Below are positions 1 through 8,926 of a stretch of 52,889 nt of DNA, in pieces. How positions within the stretch are numbered: position 1 is the stretch's first letter; every line of letters begins with the position of its first letter. Both the position numbers and the translations under genes were made by a program. The DNA comes from Oscillospiraceae bacterium (lineage in GTDB: Bacteria > Bacillota > Clostridia > Oscillospirales > Ruminococcaceae), in assembly GCA_017405465.1 (NCBI GenBank), contig JAFRAJ010000015.1:1-52889 (forward strand), in the 5' to 3' direction. The notes under the pieces were generated by a model. The model worked only from the letters and a program-made list of their open reading frames with translations, did no database searches and had not been told where the DNA came from.

Positions 1-242
1 AATTCCCGATTGCTGTGGCTTTCCAGATACAGCCGGGAAGTAATGCCGGAAACAATGAACAAGATCGGCATCAGCCAGGGATAGACGAAGTTCAGATATA
101 GATCATAGTACTGAACATTAAGATGGGTGATCTTGCCCAGTCCCCCGGTAACCCCTTCAGCGTTATACATGTAGAGCACATGGTAGAAGACCACCAGTAC
201 GACGGTCAGCCAGCGGATGTTATCTAAATAATGTTTTCTCAT
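1..242 (-). CDS. Acyltransferase 3 family membrane protein (5' part only)
   Basis: Only the first 80 codons are inside the window; the gene runs off the left edge. The translation opens MRKHYLDNIRWLTVVLVVFYH, in which the LDNIRWL stretch followed by a hydrophobic helix and a conserved FYH histidine is the hallmark of acyltransferase family 3 (PF01757), integral-membrane enzymes that move acyl groups onto sugars or other surface molecules. A second hydrophobic helix (residues about 55-70, PWLMPILFIVSGI) fits the same fold. The ATG at 242 is preceded by GGTGGG at a suitable distance. The acyl donor and acceptor cannot be told from this fragment. Confidence 0.8.
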   Translation of the reverse strand, partial: MRKHYLDNIRWLTVVLVVFYHVLYMYNAEGVTGGLGKITHLNVQYYDLYLNFVYPWLMPILFIVSGITSRLYLESHSNRE

Positions 243-739
243 ACTTATCCCACCTTTGCAACGAAAACTAACATAATTGTAGAAAAGCGGGAAATGTTGT
301 ACCACCAACCGGACTTAACAATTCAGCAACGATTCTGTCAGCTTTAGTTGCTTGAAAAGGGAAACGCCGGAAATCCGGCAATGATTATCTGCGAAAATTC
401 GTTAATCGGTCTTCAGAATTGATTAATTAGAATCATTTATTTCCCCAAAACACCGCAATATGAGAACAATATACAAATCAGTTTTCATGTGAACCAAGTA
501 GAATTCTGTCATATCGTGTTATAGATACAAAGAAGCAAGAAGAGTCTGCAAAACTCTTCTTGCTTCTTTATTGCAGCTATATATATCGCTCTCTTAATAA
601 TATCAGGCTCATTCGATATTGATTTATGTAGTCAATTAATGATTTACATAAAAACTAGCCATTTAACCATTGTATTTCTGCTCCACGAGTTAGAATTCGA
701 CGTCCAGAAATCGAGATTTTGCGTGAAAACAATACGCCT
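243..739. other. Intergenic region without a gene
   Basis: I see no credible coding region in these 497 bases. It holds the upstream region of the left-edge acyltransferase gene, a short hairpin (GCCGG AAAT CCGGC near 371-384) and a long perfect hairpin terminator at 529-569, listed separately. The rest is AT-rich with no recognisable RNA gene. Confidence 0.6.
529..569. terminator. Bidirectional hairpin terminator
   Basis: A perfect 17-bp stem (529-545 with 553-569) closes a seven-base CTGCAAA loop. The right arm ends in TTCTTTATT and the left arm, read on the minus strand, ends in CTTTGTAT, so it can work both ways. It lies about 170 bases beyond the stop of the minus-strand protease gene that ends at 740. 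Confidence 0.7.
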
Positions 740-1585
740 TCATATGCGCATTTGTCTCCGGATCAGGTCCAATATCTCAGCAGTATCCATGCCGGTCAAT
801 TCAATGAAATCACATCCGGATAAAACAAGCTCATGCACGAACCACATTCCTGCAAAATATCCCGGCACGCGCACATCACTGTCTTCATCCCGAGAAGCAA
901 AATACCTACTCATTACGGTTTGATCCAAAGGCAGATCACCTTCATTCCAGAGATCTTCGATCAGCTCTTCTGCATGGTCCAGCATGTATCCGGATTGTTT
1001 TTCATTTACGCCCAAGCTCTGCGCAACTGTCTCTGTATTCCACGGCATATCGTAGTACCAAAGCGGACAATATGAAGCTAACCCTTCGCTTACCATCCGA
1101 GACCTTAATGTGTTGCTCTCCTTTTCTCCCGTTTTGTGGATCCGAAGCAGATGATGCAGTTCATGAGGCACAAAAATCTGCTGCCACAGCGGATCGATCG
1201 GCCGGTCCACGCCTATATAGACAAACCGGCTGTCATCATCCGTAGGAAGAGAAGCTCCTCCAATATTCCCAAGCTCCATTCCCAGGTACAGATCAAAGGA
1301 AAAGTCTATTCCCATCCTTGTGCAGCATTTCGACACAGAATCAGCGACCGCTGTAAACTTCCCGATCTTGAAATTCTCTTCTCCCTGGAGCAGCAGTTTC
1401 TTAATGTCAGAGGATTCAACGTACTCTCTCAGCGCTTCCATCGGACATTGATAGAGATATTTCATTACAGACGAAAACAAAACAGGATATTTAGCGGTAT
1501 ACGCTTTATAAGCCTCAAACTTACCGTCTGACTCTGCTGATTCACACATGGCTCTGTAATCATCGAGCATAGAAACAACGTGCAT
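740..1585 (-). CDS. DUF2268-like predicted zinc protease
   Basis: A 281-residue soluble protein with no signal peptide. The key feature is the zincin motif HELHH at residues 141-145, followed about 22 residues later by SEGLASY, whose glutamate (about 167) is placed to be the third zinc ligand. This arrangement (VPHELHH...SEGLA) resembles the DUF2268/YjaZ group of predicted Zn-dependent proteases. The N-terminal 130 residues are helical without a recognised domain. An in-frame TGA just upstream limits extension; the ATG at 1585 has only a weak GAGA-like site, and ATG at 1570 is possible. Substrate unknown. It is a single gene, 55 bases downstream of the DUF6273 gene. Confidence 0.7.
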   Translation of the reverse strand: MHVVSMLDDYRAMCESAESDGKFEAYKAYTAKYPVLFSSVMKYLYQCPMEALREYVESSDIKKLLLQGEENFKIGKFTAVADSVSKCCTRMGIDFSFDLYLGMELGNIGGASLPTDDDSRFVYIGVDRPIDPLWQQIFVPHELHHLLRIHKTGEKESNTLRSRMVSEGLASYCPLWYYDMPWNTETVAQSLGVNEKQSGYMLDHAEELIEDLWNEGDLPLDQTVMSRYFASRDEDSDVRVPGYFAGMWFVHELVLSGCDFIELTGMDTAEILDLIRRQMRI

Positions 1586-1640
1586 TTCAAGTTCTCATTT
1601 CTAAATTAATCCAAGCGGCAGAAATCATAATATACATTAT

Positions 1641-3974
1641 CTATTCCGCGATCAGTTTCAAAACGATTGCCGGGCGTACAGCAATATTCTTTTCATCTGC
1701 AGAATTCCTGTACAGATGTACATTCCCAAACTCCCCAACTGTTTCAAACTGATTCACCCAAATATCGCCATCTTCCAAGAACAGTTGTATTCTTTCCTGA
1801 CTCCTCATCCACCATTTACATGCCTTGTTCCTGATCTGAATTCCCCTTTTAACAGCATATAAGGTCGGAGCTGCTATTCTGGCTTCATTATTGACAAAAT
1901 ACTGATCGACCTCATCGCTTGAGAGCAGGAACACTTTGTCTTCTGTCTCAATATACTCTTTGTCAGATTTCGTCTTAAGCGATACTGTTTCCAGCAGTTT
2001 TTTCTCATCGTCATTGAATGTCAGATCCATGAAATCACTGTTCAGCCATTTACGCAGATCACACTCTGCCCAGTTAACATCTATCGAGGCGCTGTTTATT
2101 GGCAGACAGTCGATCGCTTTGGCGCTGATCATGATCACACCCTGCTCTGTTTCAGCTAAGGGTATCCACGTCAATGGCTCTATAGATGCGTCATCAGTGC
2201 GGTAATGGCCGAATATGACATTACCGTTGCGCATTATTCTGCCTCCGGCAAGATCTAGCCTCGTACGGTAAGCTTTCTTTCGGGAATATGCAAGATACCT
2301 TGCGTCTTCTTCATTCAAAGAAGTTCCCGTGGATCCATCCAGCGTTTCTTGGATATCATTCAAGAACTCCTCGTAGGAGAACTGGGTCAGGAAGTACAGC
2401 ATCTTTTCTTCTTCTATGAACCAATCTGTGATCTTAATGCACATAGCCGGTCTCACTCCGGTCCAATCCTCACCAGCCGGATTCCCGCGATATTCAACAG
2501 TACCGTAAATATCTACTATTGCTATATTTGTGCAGGATTCATCCATAGGATCATCGGAGGATACCAATCCTGTAGTCCGAAGCCACCATTCAGCCGTTCC
2601 GGTGTCAGAATTAACATAAACGTCACCATGACCGGTCGCATCGCATACGGCATCCATATACTCCGGCATATATCTCTCAATTTCCTCAGCAGAAAGCAGA
2701 AACACACGGTCAGTGGTTTCAGGATCATCGGGATATCCATACTCCCGGTTGCCTGGATTCTTTAACCGTTTCGGAAGGATGATCCTTCGCTCTTTTTCTG
2801 AAAATGCACCGTTGATAAAGTCCCTGTTCAGCCATTTACGCAGATCACTGTTTTCCCATTTTAGCTGATATTCATCTTCGGAGAATGAGCGTGCGTCAAG
2901 AACATACTCGCTCACCATTAAGATCTCGCCGTTTTTTCGCTCCAGAACTCTCCATTCGATCGGTTTGATCTCTCCGTTTTCCTGCGGATATCGGCCAAAG
3001 AGTATATTTCCGTCTCTCTGCAATTCGGGCTCACCCGGTCTTTCTTCCAGCTTCCCGTGCACCATCTCGAAGACTACTTCGGCAGTCCTCTTGGAATCGA
3101 ATACATCATACCAGGAATCACTGAGCCGTTCTTTTACTGTCGTTTTTGCTTTCGCGACTGCATCTATAATTTCTTTCGGAGCTTCAAAATACAGAGCCGG
3201 CCGCACTGCGACACCTTGCTCTGATCTCTCCTTGCCATCTTTGTCGACATAGTCGAAATCTCTGCAATTCATGGTGCAATCCGGTTCACGCCCGGGATTG
3301 CGCATCCACCAATACCAGCACACATTGTCGGAGTGATAGACGCCTTTTCTTATTGCATATTCGGTCGCCTCCGCTTTCATTTCATCGCTATTGCGGAATA
3401 ATGTTTCGACCTCTTCAACAGACAATGCAAACACTTCGTCTTCTGTATCATTATGTGAAACCAGTTCTTCTCTCCAGTTGTATGTGTTGCTTCTAATCTT
3501 ACAGCGGACGATCAGTTTTCTCTCTTCATCATTGAATGCTCCTCTGATAAAATCGCCATTCATCCACTCTCTCAGCTCACTGTCTTCCCAGTCGCAATCA
3601 TCACTGTCAAAAGGCATAGTATCAATCCCTTTCAGGGTCACGATTAAGATACTGTCATCAGTCACTCTCAGAGGGATCCATTCCAGCGGGCTGGTTTTTC
3701 CGATCTCCTGCTCATACCGTCCGAAGAGTATATGTCCGTTTTTGAGCAGCTTCACTCCCGAAACCTCAATTTCATCTTCCGGTTCTGTACTGACTTTCTT
3801 AAGATATGCGTCTGCAGCTGACAGTATTTCAGTATCACGGGCAATCATAGTCAGATCCAAAGGTGCTTTTAAGTACTCTTCTGCTTTTTTCACTGGCTCT
3901 GTCTTCTTCTCAATTGCGTCATCAGGCTGTTTTTTATTCAGCATGGACAGCAGATCTCTGAATATAGGCATCAT
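1641..3974 (-). CDS. Protein with three tandem DUF6273 modules
   Basis: A 777-residue protein made of three copies of the same roughly 190-residue module, at about residues 73-270, 322-535 and 590-775. Each copy runs: G-[HN]-I/V-[LI]-FG-[RH]-Y, then an I/L-x-W-[IR]-[PV]-L strand, then LR-[EK]-W-[ML]-N-x-DF, a short VF-[AL]-LS segment, WW-[ML]-R, and a terminal VRPA. This is the DUF6273 pattern found in clostridial proteins, where it is thought to be a ligand- or peptidoglycan-binding-like fold of unknown role. The N-terminal 70 residues are charged and look like a linker; no signal peptide or membrane helix is visible. AGGAG lies five bases before the first of two adjacent ATGs. Function unknown. 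Confidence 0.75.
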   Translation of the reverse strand: MMPIFRDLLSMLNKKQPDDAIEKKTEPVKKAEEYLKAPLDLTMIARDTEILSAADAYLKKVSTEPEDEIEVSGVKLLKNGHILFGRYEQEIGKTSPLEWIPLRVTDDSILIVTLKGIDTMPFDSDDCDWEDSELREWMNGDFIRGAFNDEERKLIVRCKIRSNTYNWREELVSHNDTEDEVFALSVEEVETLFRNSDEMKAEATEYAIRKGVYHSDNVCWYWWMRNPGREPDCTMNCRDFDYVDKDGKERSEQGVAVRPALYFEAPKEIIDAVAKAKTTVKERLSDSWYDVFDSKRTAEVVFEMVHGKLEERPGEPELQRDGNILFGRYPQENGEIKPIEWRVLERKNGEILMVSEYVLDARSFSEDEYQLKWENSDLRKWLNRDFINGAFSEKERRIILPKRLKNPGNREYGYPDDPETTDRVFLLSAEEIERYMPEYMDAVCDATGHGDVYVNSDTGTAEWWLRTTGLVSSDDPMDESCTNIAIVDIYGTVEYRGNPAGEDWTGVRPAMCIKITDWFIEEEKMLYFLTQFSYEEFLNDIQETLDGSTGTSLNEEDARYLAYSRKKAYRTRLDLAGGRIMRNGNVIFGHYRTDDASIEPLTWIPLAETEQGVIMISAKAIDCLPINSASIDVNWAECDLRKWLNSDFMDLTFNDDEKKLLETVSLKTKSDKEYIETEDKVFLLSSDEVDQYFVNNEARIAAPTLYAVKRGIQIRNKACKWWMRSQERIQLFLEDGDIWVNQFETVGEFGNVHLYRNSADEKNIAVRPAIVLKLIAE

Positions 3975-4123
3975 AAATTCTCCTAACGTGTCATATAAAT
4001 TCTAGGACGTATCGGCAGATCACGATCTCATTATAGTCCGGCCTCTATACGCTTTTCCAATTATTGATCACTTCCATTCACAGCAATAGCCTGACCATCT
4101 GTCAGATTTAAGGTATTTATTTA

Positions 4124-4153
4124 TTGACATATAACCGAACGTTCATTTATTAT
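4124..4153 (+). promoter_or_regulatory. TetR-gene promoter with GAACGTTC operator
   Basis: TTGACA (4124-4129) and TATTAT (4148-4153) are spaced by 18 bases. The spacer contains the perfect palindrome GAACGTTC (4137-4144), extended as CGAACGTTCA. A repressor bound there would block this promoter, and the same GAAC-x-TTCA arrangement recurs before the next gene, suggesting the site belongs to the TetR protein encoded immediately downstream. Confidence 0.6.
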
Positions 4154-4185
4154 TAAATCATAAATGGTCAGGAGGTGGTTCTGCT

Positions 4186-4746
4186 TTGCGTTTCAAGGAC
4201 GAAGACAAGCGTCAGAGGATCAAGGACGCAATGGTCCGTCTTATCCTTCGGGAAGGCATAGACGGTGCATCTGTCTCCAAGATAGCAAGAGAAGCCGGTG
4301 TATCTCCCGCAACCATATATGTCTATTACGACAGCAAGGAAGAGATGCTGGCTGAAGTCTTCCGCGAATACTCCCGCAGACCGTATCAGTACGTGATGCA
4401 CCTGGTACGTCCAGAGATGAGCGGTTATGAGCTAATCGATACCATCGTCAGAGGCTGGTACTCCTTCTCTACTGAATACGAAGACGTGTTCAGTTTCGTT
4501 GAACAGTGTTCCAGATGTCCTTCCCTTTCGAATCAGGTATGTGAACAGGACAACGGTTACGACATCTTCGATATTATTCGTTCCTATCAGAACCGTGGGA
4601 TCATGAGAAGATGCGATGACTGGAACATGGGTGCTATGCTTTTTGCACCAGTCAGGTTTCTGGCAATGAACCGGGCATCAGATCCTGCCGCAGACACTCA
4701 GCTCGATGAGCTGATCCAGATGCTTCAGGCGATGCTGCTTTTATAG
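4186..4746 (+). CDS. TetR/AcrR family transcriptional regulator
   Basis: A 186-residue regulator. The N-terminus holds a typical TetR helix-turn-helix at about residues 12-55, including the recognition segment VSKIAREAGVSPATIYVYYD followed by SKEEML. The C-terminal 130 residues are the variable ligand-binding/dimer domain with several aromatics and cysteines and no recognised effector. The start is a TTG at 4186, ten bases after GGAGG (4171-4175); the ATG at 4164 is in another frame. The upstream GAACGTTC palindrome and a similar one before the lon gene 90 bases downstream suggest the protein controls itself and lon. No co-encoded efflux pump is present, which is unusual for this family. Confidence 0.9.
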   Translation: MRFKDEDKRQRIKDAMVRLILREGIDGASVSKIAREAGVSPATIYVYYDSKEEMLAEVFREYSRRPYQYVMHLVRPEMSGYELIDTIVRGWYSFSTEYEDVFSFVEQCSRCPSLSNQVCEQDNGYDIFDIIRSYQNRGIMRRCDDWNMGAMLFAPVRFLAMNRASDPAADTQLDELIQMLQAMLLL

Positions 4747-4755
4747 ATCGACATG

Positions 4756-4775
4756 CCCTGCCCGCAAGGGCAGGG
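4756..4775 (+). other. GC-rich hairpin between tetR and lon
   Basis: CCCTGCCC pairs perfectly with GGGCAGGG across a GCAA tetraloop, an exceptionally stable eight-base-pair stem. It sits ten bases after the TetR stop codon and is followed by ATAAAAAAG rather than a T run on the coding strand, so it is not a classic intrinsic terminator. It may protect or delimit the tetR transcript. Confidence 0.5.
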
Positions 4776-4797
4776 ATAAAAAAGACACATTATTAAA

Positions 4798-4817
4798 TGA
4801 ACATTCACTTTTAATAT
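4798..4817 (+). promoter_or_regulatory. Probable lon promoter with second TetR-like operator
   Basis: TGAACATTCA (4798-4807) has the same TGAA/TTCA half-sites as the operator before the TetR gene (CGAACGTTCA, 4136-4145). It lies directly upstream of TAATAT (4812-4817), a good -10 box for the lon gene; no strong -35 box is visible, which fits a regulated promoter. Confidence 0.5.
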
Positions 4818-4836
4818 AAGGAGAGAATCCAAGAAA

Positions 4837-7134
4837 ATGTTAGTAGTCCCAGTATTTGAAACAGTAGTAGCCCCGGATGCAACGATGCTTTTCCGCACGA
4901 AACAGCTCCGCCGCAATTCCGGAGGCAGAAGCGTAGCTGTCGGTGAGCGCGTCGTCATAATAGTCGCTAAAGAAAACAGCAGCTATGAAGAGCTGAACGA
5001 GAACAGCTTCTACCCTATCGGTGCATCAGGTGTGATAACCGATATAGATCATCACGGATTTGCAGCAGTGCGCACACAGTACCGCGTGAACATCCAGGAT
5101 GTGATCGTCAACGACGACCACACCATCGAACTCGCGATCTCCCGCCGCAGGGATGACGATGATCTTTCTTCTGAAGAAGAAACAGCAAAAGTCAACGCTC
5201 TCAAGATCGAGATGAGACGCTTCTCAGATGCGCTCGGCGGAGGAGAGACTGCGAATTACATCATCGATCAGGTGGATTCAGTAGGGGCAGCTGCATGTGC
5301 GATGTCACCTCTCATGAAGCTGAGCAATGAGGAATGCTATGCGATCCTGGAAGAGGACAGCAAAGCTGTCCGGGCTGAGCTCATCGAGAAGACCCTGTAT
5401 GAATTCATGGAAGTCGGCCGCATCACCAGTGAAGCCAACTCTTCCCAGCAGCAGGAATATCAGCAGCGCTATAAGGAAGCTGCCATCAAGAGGCAGATGG
5501 AGCATCTGCAGAAGGAACTGGATGACATGCATCCGGAGAACGTTACGGATGTACAGAAGTTCGAACAGCGCATCGCAGATTCCGGCATGAACGAGACTGC
5601 GCGCAAGGAAGCGGAGAAGGTCCTCAACCGTCTGCGTCAGGAAGGCAAGGATGGTGTCGAAGCCGGTATGCTGTATGACTACCTCGACTTCGTCACCACT
5701 CTGAACTGGAAGAAAGCCGATCCGGAACTTATAGACCTCAAGGAAGCCAGGCGCATCCTCGACGAGGATCACTACGGGCTCAAGAAAGTCAAGGACCGCG
5801 TGATCCAGCAGATCGCCGTCATGAACCTGAAACAGCAGCAGTCCGGTTCCATCCTTCTCTTTACCGGAGCGCCGGGAACAGGAAAGACCAGTATCGGGAA
5901 GAGCATCGCCAGGGCTCTCGGACGCGAATACGTAAGAGTCAGTCTCGGCGGCGTGCATGATGAGAGCGATATCAGGGGCCACCGCAGGACTTACATCGGT
6001 TCAATGCCCGGACGCATAATGGACGGCATACACAAGAGCGGCGCTTCTAACCCGGTAATGGTGCTGGATGAGGTGGATAAGCTCTCTGCATCCTATAACG
6101 GAAGTCCTGCAAGCGCGCTTCTGGAAGTACTGGATCCGGAGCAGAACAATACGTTCACCGATCACTATATGAACGTACCCTATGACCTGTCTGACGTGCT
6201 CTTCATATGCACGGCGAACAGCACGGATACTATTCCTCAGCCTCTTCTGGACAGGATGGAAGTCATAGAGTTCCAGGGATATACCCCCATTGAAAAACTC
6301 CATATAGCAAAAGAGCATCTCGTTCCGAAGTCCATGGAAGCCATGGGCATCGATCCTGAAAGAATGTCCTTCACTGATGATGCTCTTGAGACTCTGATCT
6401 CCGACTATACGATGGAAGCCGGAGTCCGCGGGCTTCGCAAGCAGATAGACACTGTCTGCAGGATCCTGGCAGTGAATATCGCATCTGATCCGGACAGCAA
6501 TATAGAAGTGACTTCGGATGTCATCCGCGATGAGCTCGACTCAAGACCGATACGCCACGATACGATACTGCCTGAACCAAAAGCCGGGGTCGTGACCGGC
6601 TTGGCATGGACACCTGTCGGCGGAGATATACTTTACATCGAGACAATGCTGATACCCGGAAGAGGCGAACTGATCATTACCGGACAGCTCGGCGATGTCA
6701 TGAAGGAATCCGCAAGGATAGCGCTCAGCCTTGTAAAGAGCCTGTTCCCTGACGAATGTGAACAGCTTAAGGATCATGATATACATATCCACGTTCCTGA
6801 AGGCGCTGTTCCCAAGGACGGTCCTTCTGCAGGGGTAACTCTGACTACAGCGCTGGCTTCTCTGCTGACAGGCCGCGTAGTGGATCCGCACATCGCCATG
6901 ACGGGAGAAGTCGCGCTTCGCGGTGCAGTCACCCCGATCGGAGGACTGCCGGAAAAGCTGATGGCCGCTCACAGAGCAGGTATAACGAAAGTGTTCATCC
7001 CGGAAGAGAACCTCTACGATCTCAAGGATGTGGCAAAAGAAGTCCTTGACAGTATAGAGATAGTGCCGGTGACAGGCATAAGAGATATCCTGACAGCGAC
7101 CGGAGTAATGGATCCGGAGATCATGATCGCCTGA
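4837..7134 (+). CDS. lon: ATP-dependent Lon protease
   Basis: A complete 765-residue Lon, the cytoplasmic AAA+ serine protease that unfolds and degrades damaged and regulatory proteins. In order: N-terminal substrate-binding domain (about 1-190, starting VVPVFETVVAPD), a long coiled-coil segment (about 200-270), AAA+ module with Walker A GAPGTGKT (344-351) and Walker B VLDEVDK (409-415), arginine-rich second region, and the C-terminal protease domain with Ser664 in KDGPSAGV and Lys707 in LPEKLMAAHRAG, the catalytic dyad. Length matches the family. A GGAGAG site lies 11 bases before the ATG. The gene follows a TetR regulator with a matching operator, unlike the usual CtsR or heat-shock context, and ends at a hairpin terminator. 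Confidence 0.97.
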   Translation: MLVVPVFETVVAPDATMLFRTKQLRRNSGGRSVAVGERVVIIVAKENSSYEELNENSFYPIGASGVITDIDHHGFAAVRTQYRVNIQDVIVNDDHTIELAISRRRDDDDLSSEEETAKVNALKIEMRRFSDALGGGETANYIIDQVDSVGAAACAMSPLMKLSNEECYAILEEDSKAVRAELIEKTLYEFMEVGRITSEANSSQQQEYQQRYKEAAIKRQMEHLQKELDDMHPENVTDVQKFEQRIADSGMNETARKEAEKVLNRLRQEGKDGVEAGMLYDYLDFVTTLNWKKADPELIDLKEARRILDEDHYGLKKVKDRVIQQIAVMNLKQQQSGSILLFTGAPGTGKTSIGKSIARALGREYVRVSLGGVHDESDIRGHRRTYIGSMPGRIMDGIHKSGASNPVMVLDEVDKLSASYNGSPASALLEVLDPEQNNTFTDHYMNVPYDLSDVLFICTANSTDTIPQPLLDRMEVIEFQGYTPIEKLHIAKEHLVPKSMEAMGIDPERMSFTDDALETLISDYTMEAGVRGLRKQIDTVCRILAVNIASDPDSNIEVTSDVIRDELDSRPIRHDTILPEPKAGVVTGLAWTPVGGDILYIETMLIPGRGELIITGQLGDVMKESARIALSLVKSLFPDECEQLKDHDIHIHVPEGAVPKDGPSAGVTLTTALASLLTGRVVDPHIAMTGEVALRGAVTPIGGLPEKLMAAHRAGITKVFIPEENLYDLKDVAKEVLDSIEIVPVTGIRDILTATGVMDPEIMIA

Positions 7135-7155
7135 AAAAACAAAGAGAATATAGCT

Positions 7156-7195
7156 AAAGAGCTCTCTGTAGTCTGTATACTGCAGAGAGTTCTTT
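7156..7195 (+). terminator. Terminator after lon
   Basis: A 13-bp stem with one G-T wobble (7156-7168 with 7183-7195) and a 14-base loop, ending TTCTTT and followed after a few bases by CCTTTTTCC. It starts about 20 bases after the lon stop codon. Confidence 0.6.
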
Positions 7196-7376
7196 GTGCA
7201 AGTTGCCTTTTTCCTGGATCCTTTTTGCACATATCCGTCATCGTCCCAGGGCCTTTCTCATCAATTAGACAACTATACGCCTTTCTGTTGTTTTCTCTGG
7301 TCTGCAGCAGATGTATCATATAATCAGAAGCTATAAGAAATCGTTTTTCATGCAGCTGCCTGTAAGGAGAATAAAC

Positions 7377-8405
7377 ATGAAATTTGATCCAAAAGAGATA
7401 GAAAACGCCAAGATAATAGAGGGAAGGCGGACCATGATCGAGTTCGACTCTCCGATCACCGCCAGAGAGAACTTCCGCAGAGCTCTGAAGCATGAGCAGC
7501 TGTGGATGCCTTCCGCATTTGACAAAGGCGGAGTTCCGAACGAGATCATTCCTGACAACCCGGCCAGGATGAGAGGCGGGAACGACATGTTCGGCATATA
7601 CTGGGAGTTCGTTCCGCGCGCCGGCGGTTCCATAGTCCGTCCCGGGAACCCGACGCTCACTGACATCACGAAATGGAGAGAAGTCATCAAATTTCCTGAT
7701 GTAGACAGCTGGGACTGGGCCGGAGAAGTCGAGAAAGAAAGAGAGAATCTCAAAGAAAACAAGAAGTTCGTGTTCTTCACAATACTGACCGGATTCTTTG
7801 AGAGGCTGATCTCCTTTATGGACTTCGGACCTGCGGCCTATACGCTGATGAACCGCAAGGTCAAACAGGATGTCAAGGATCTGATGGACGCCCTGGCTGA
7901 CCTCTGGATCGACATAGTCGACCACGTGCATGAATACTACGGAGATCTCGTGGACGGCATCACCCTGCACGATGACTGGGGCGCTCAGGACGGACCGTTC
8001 TTCAGCGAGAGAGTCGTAAGAGAGATGATCGTTCCGTATATGCGCAAGGTGACCGACCGCATCCATGAACTGGGTTACGTCACCAACCTGCATTCCTGCG
8101 GAAAAGTTGAGAAGCTCATTCCATGCATGATAGAAGCAGGTTTCGACTGCTGGGACGGCATGGCCATCAATGACTATCACATGATATATGAACTCTACGG
8201 AGACAAGCTTCTGATGAACGTTCCCGCAAATGATTATCCTGCTGACGCGGACGAAGAGACGAAAAAAGAGTGGGCGAAGAGATTCGTAGAAGAATTCGCA
8301 AACAAAGACAAGCCTGCGGCATTGTCCTACTATAACGATCCCGGATTTGAATTCGATTCCGAGATCTACAGACTGACCAGAGAAAAGTTCGTAAGTGAAG
8401 ACTGA
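7377..8405 (+). CDS. Uroporphyrinogen decarboxylase (URO-D) family protein, methyltransferase-like
   Basis: A 342-residue soluble protein of the URO-D/cobalamin-methyltransferase superfamily (PF01208). Recognisable parts are ITARENFRRALKHE near the N-terminus, the core HDDWGAQDGPF (about 200-210) in place of the usual metal- or substrate-binding aspartate region, and LHSCGKVEKLIPCMIEAGFD (about 235-255), in which the His-x-Cys-Gly motif is characteristic of the corrinoid methyltransferase branch rather than of heme synthesis. No other heme genes are nearby, so a methyl-transfer or demethylation role is more likely. The ATG at 7377 is chosen because AAGGAG lies seven bases upstream; a TATAAT box (7319-7324) precedes it. 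The end overlaps the next gene by 11 bases. Confidence 0.85.
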   Translation: MKFDPKEIENAKIIEGRRTMIEFDSPITARENFRRALKHEQLWMPSAFDKGGVPNEIIPDNPARMRGGNDMFGIYWEFVPRAGGSIVRPGNPTLTDITKWREVIKFPDVDSWDWAGEVEKERENLKENKKFVFFTILTGFFERLISFMDFGPAAYTLMNRKVKQDVKDLMDALADLWIDIVDHVHEYYGDLVDGITLHDDWGAQDGPFFSERVVREMIVPYMRKVTDRIHELGYVTNLHSCGKVEKLIPCMIEAGFDCWDGMAINDYHMIYELYGDKLLMNVPANDYPADADEETKKEWAKRFVEEFANKDKPAALSYYNDPGFEFDSEIYRLTREKFVSED

Positions 8406-8751
8406 CGTGTACAGTGAAAACGCCCGGTCACACATATTCCTGCAGTCCCTGCTCAAGGTCATCCAGACAGCCATGTTCGGTATCACCTTGTGTGAGATCG
8501 TGCTGCACACGAATAATCTCGGTGGGGCAACGCTGCTTCATGCCTCAAACGATTTCCTTCTGATGTTCACCGATGCCATATTTGAAGGGAAGACCGCGAC
8601 CGGGGAGTACACTACCAGCGATACCGAAGCAGGAAAGCTGGTCATCATCGTTTATCTGATCATGATAGCCGTTAATCTGTATCCTACCATACGTTCGATC
8701 ATAAAGATCTGGAAAGAATACAGCGAATGCTACGGTCCCTTTGCCGACTGA
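8395..8751 (+). CDS. Small two-helix membrane protein of unknown function
   Basis: A 118-residue protein starting at a GTG (8395) inside the last codons of the URO-D gene, an 11-base overlap that implies translational coupling. Two hydrophobic helices are evident at about residues 17-38 and 78-98, separated by a polar loop rich in Thr, Asp and Glu; the tail is charged. No domain is recognised. Because the start sits within the upstream gene and lacks a clear ribosome binding site, the exact start is uncertain, but the hydrophobic pattern and coupled position support a real gene. Confidence 0.6.
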   Translation: MKTDVYSENARSHIFLQSLLKVIQTAMFGITLCEIVLHTNNLGGATLLHASNDFLLMFTDAIFEGKTATGEYTTSDTEAGKLVIIVYLIMIAVNLYPTIRSIIKIWKEYSECYGPFAD

Positions 8752-8876
8752 TGATACAGGGCATCCTGCAATAACGCCGCAGGTTTTGGATTTCACTAAG
8801 AGATATACAAGCTAAGAGAAAATTGTTTTCAAGCACGGAGAAAAAACGGACCCGTCTTCTATTCCGAAACAACCAA

Positions 8877-8908
8877 AAGTGCCGTACAGGCTGACCTGTA
8901 CGGCACTT
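8877..8908. terminator. Bidirectional terminator between convergent genes
   Basis: A perfect 14-bp stem (8877-8890 with 8895-8908) closes a CTGA loop. On the minus strand it is followed by TTGGTTGTTT and lies 18 bases beyond the stop of the surface-protein gene; on the plus strand it follows the small membrane protein gene. Confidence 0.8.
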
Positions 8909-8926
8909 ATCATATTCTCGCGTTTT

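Noticed and set aside
4756..4775. Hairpin as an intrinsic terminator after tetR
   Set aside because: The stem is strong but is followed by ATAAAAAAG on the coding strand rather than a T run, so it was listed only as a hairpin.
7014..8510. Long minus-strand reading frame (498 codons)
   Set aside because: It lies opposite lon and the URO-D-family gene, whose protein motifs and ribosome binding sites are clear, and its own translation shows no domain.
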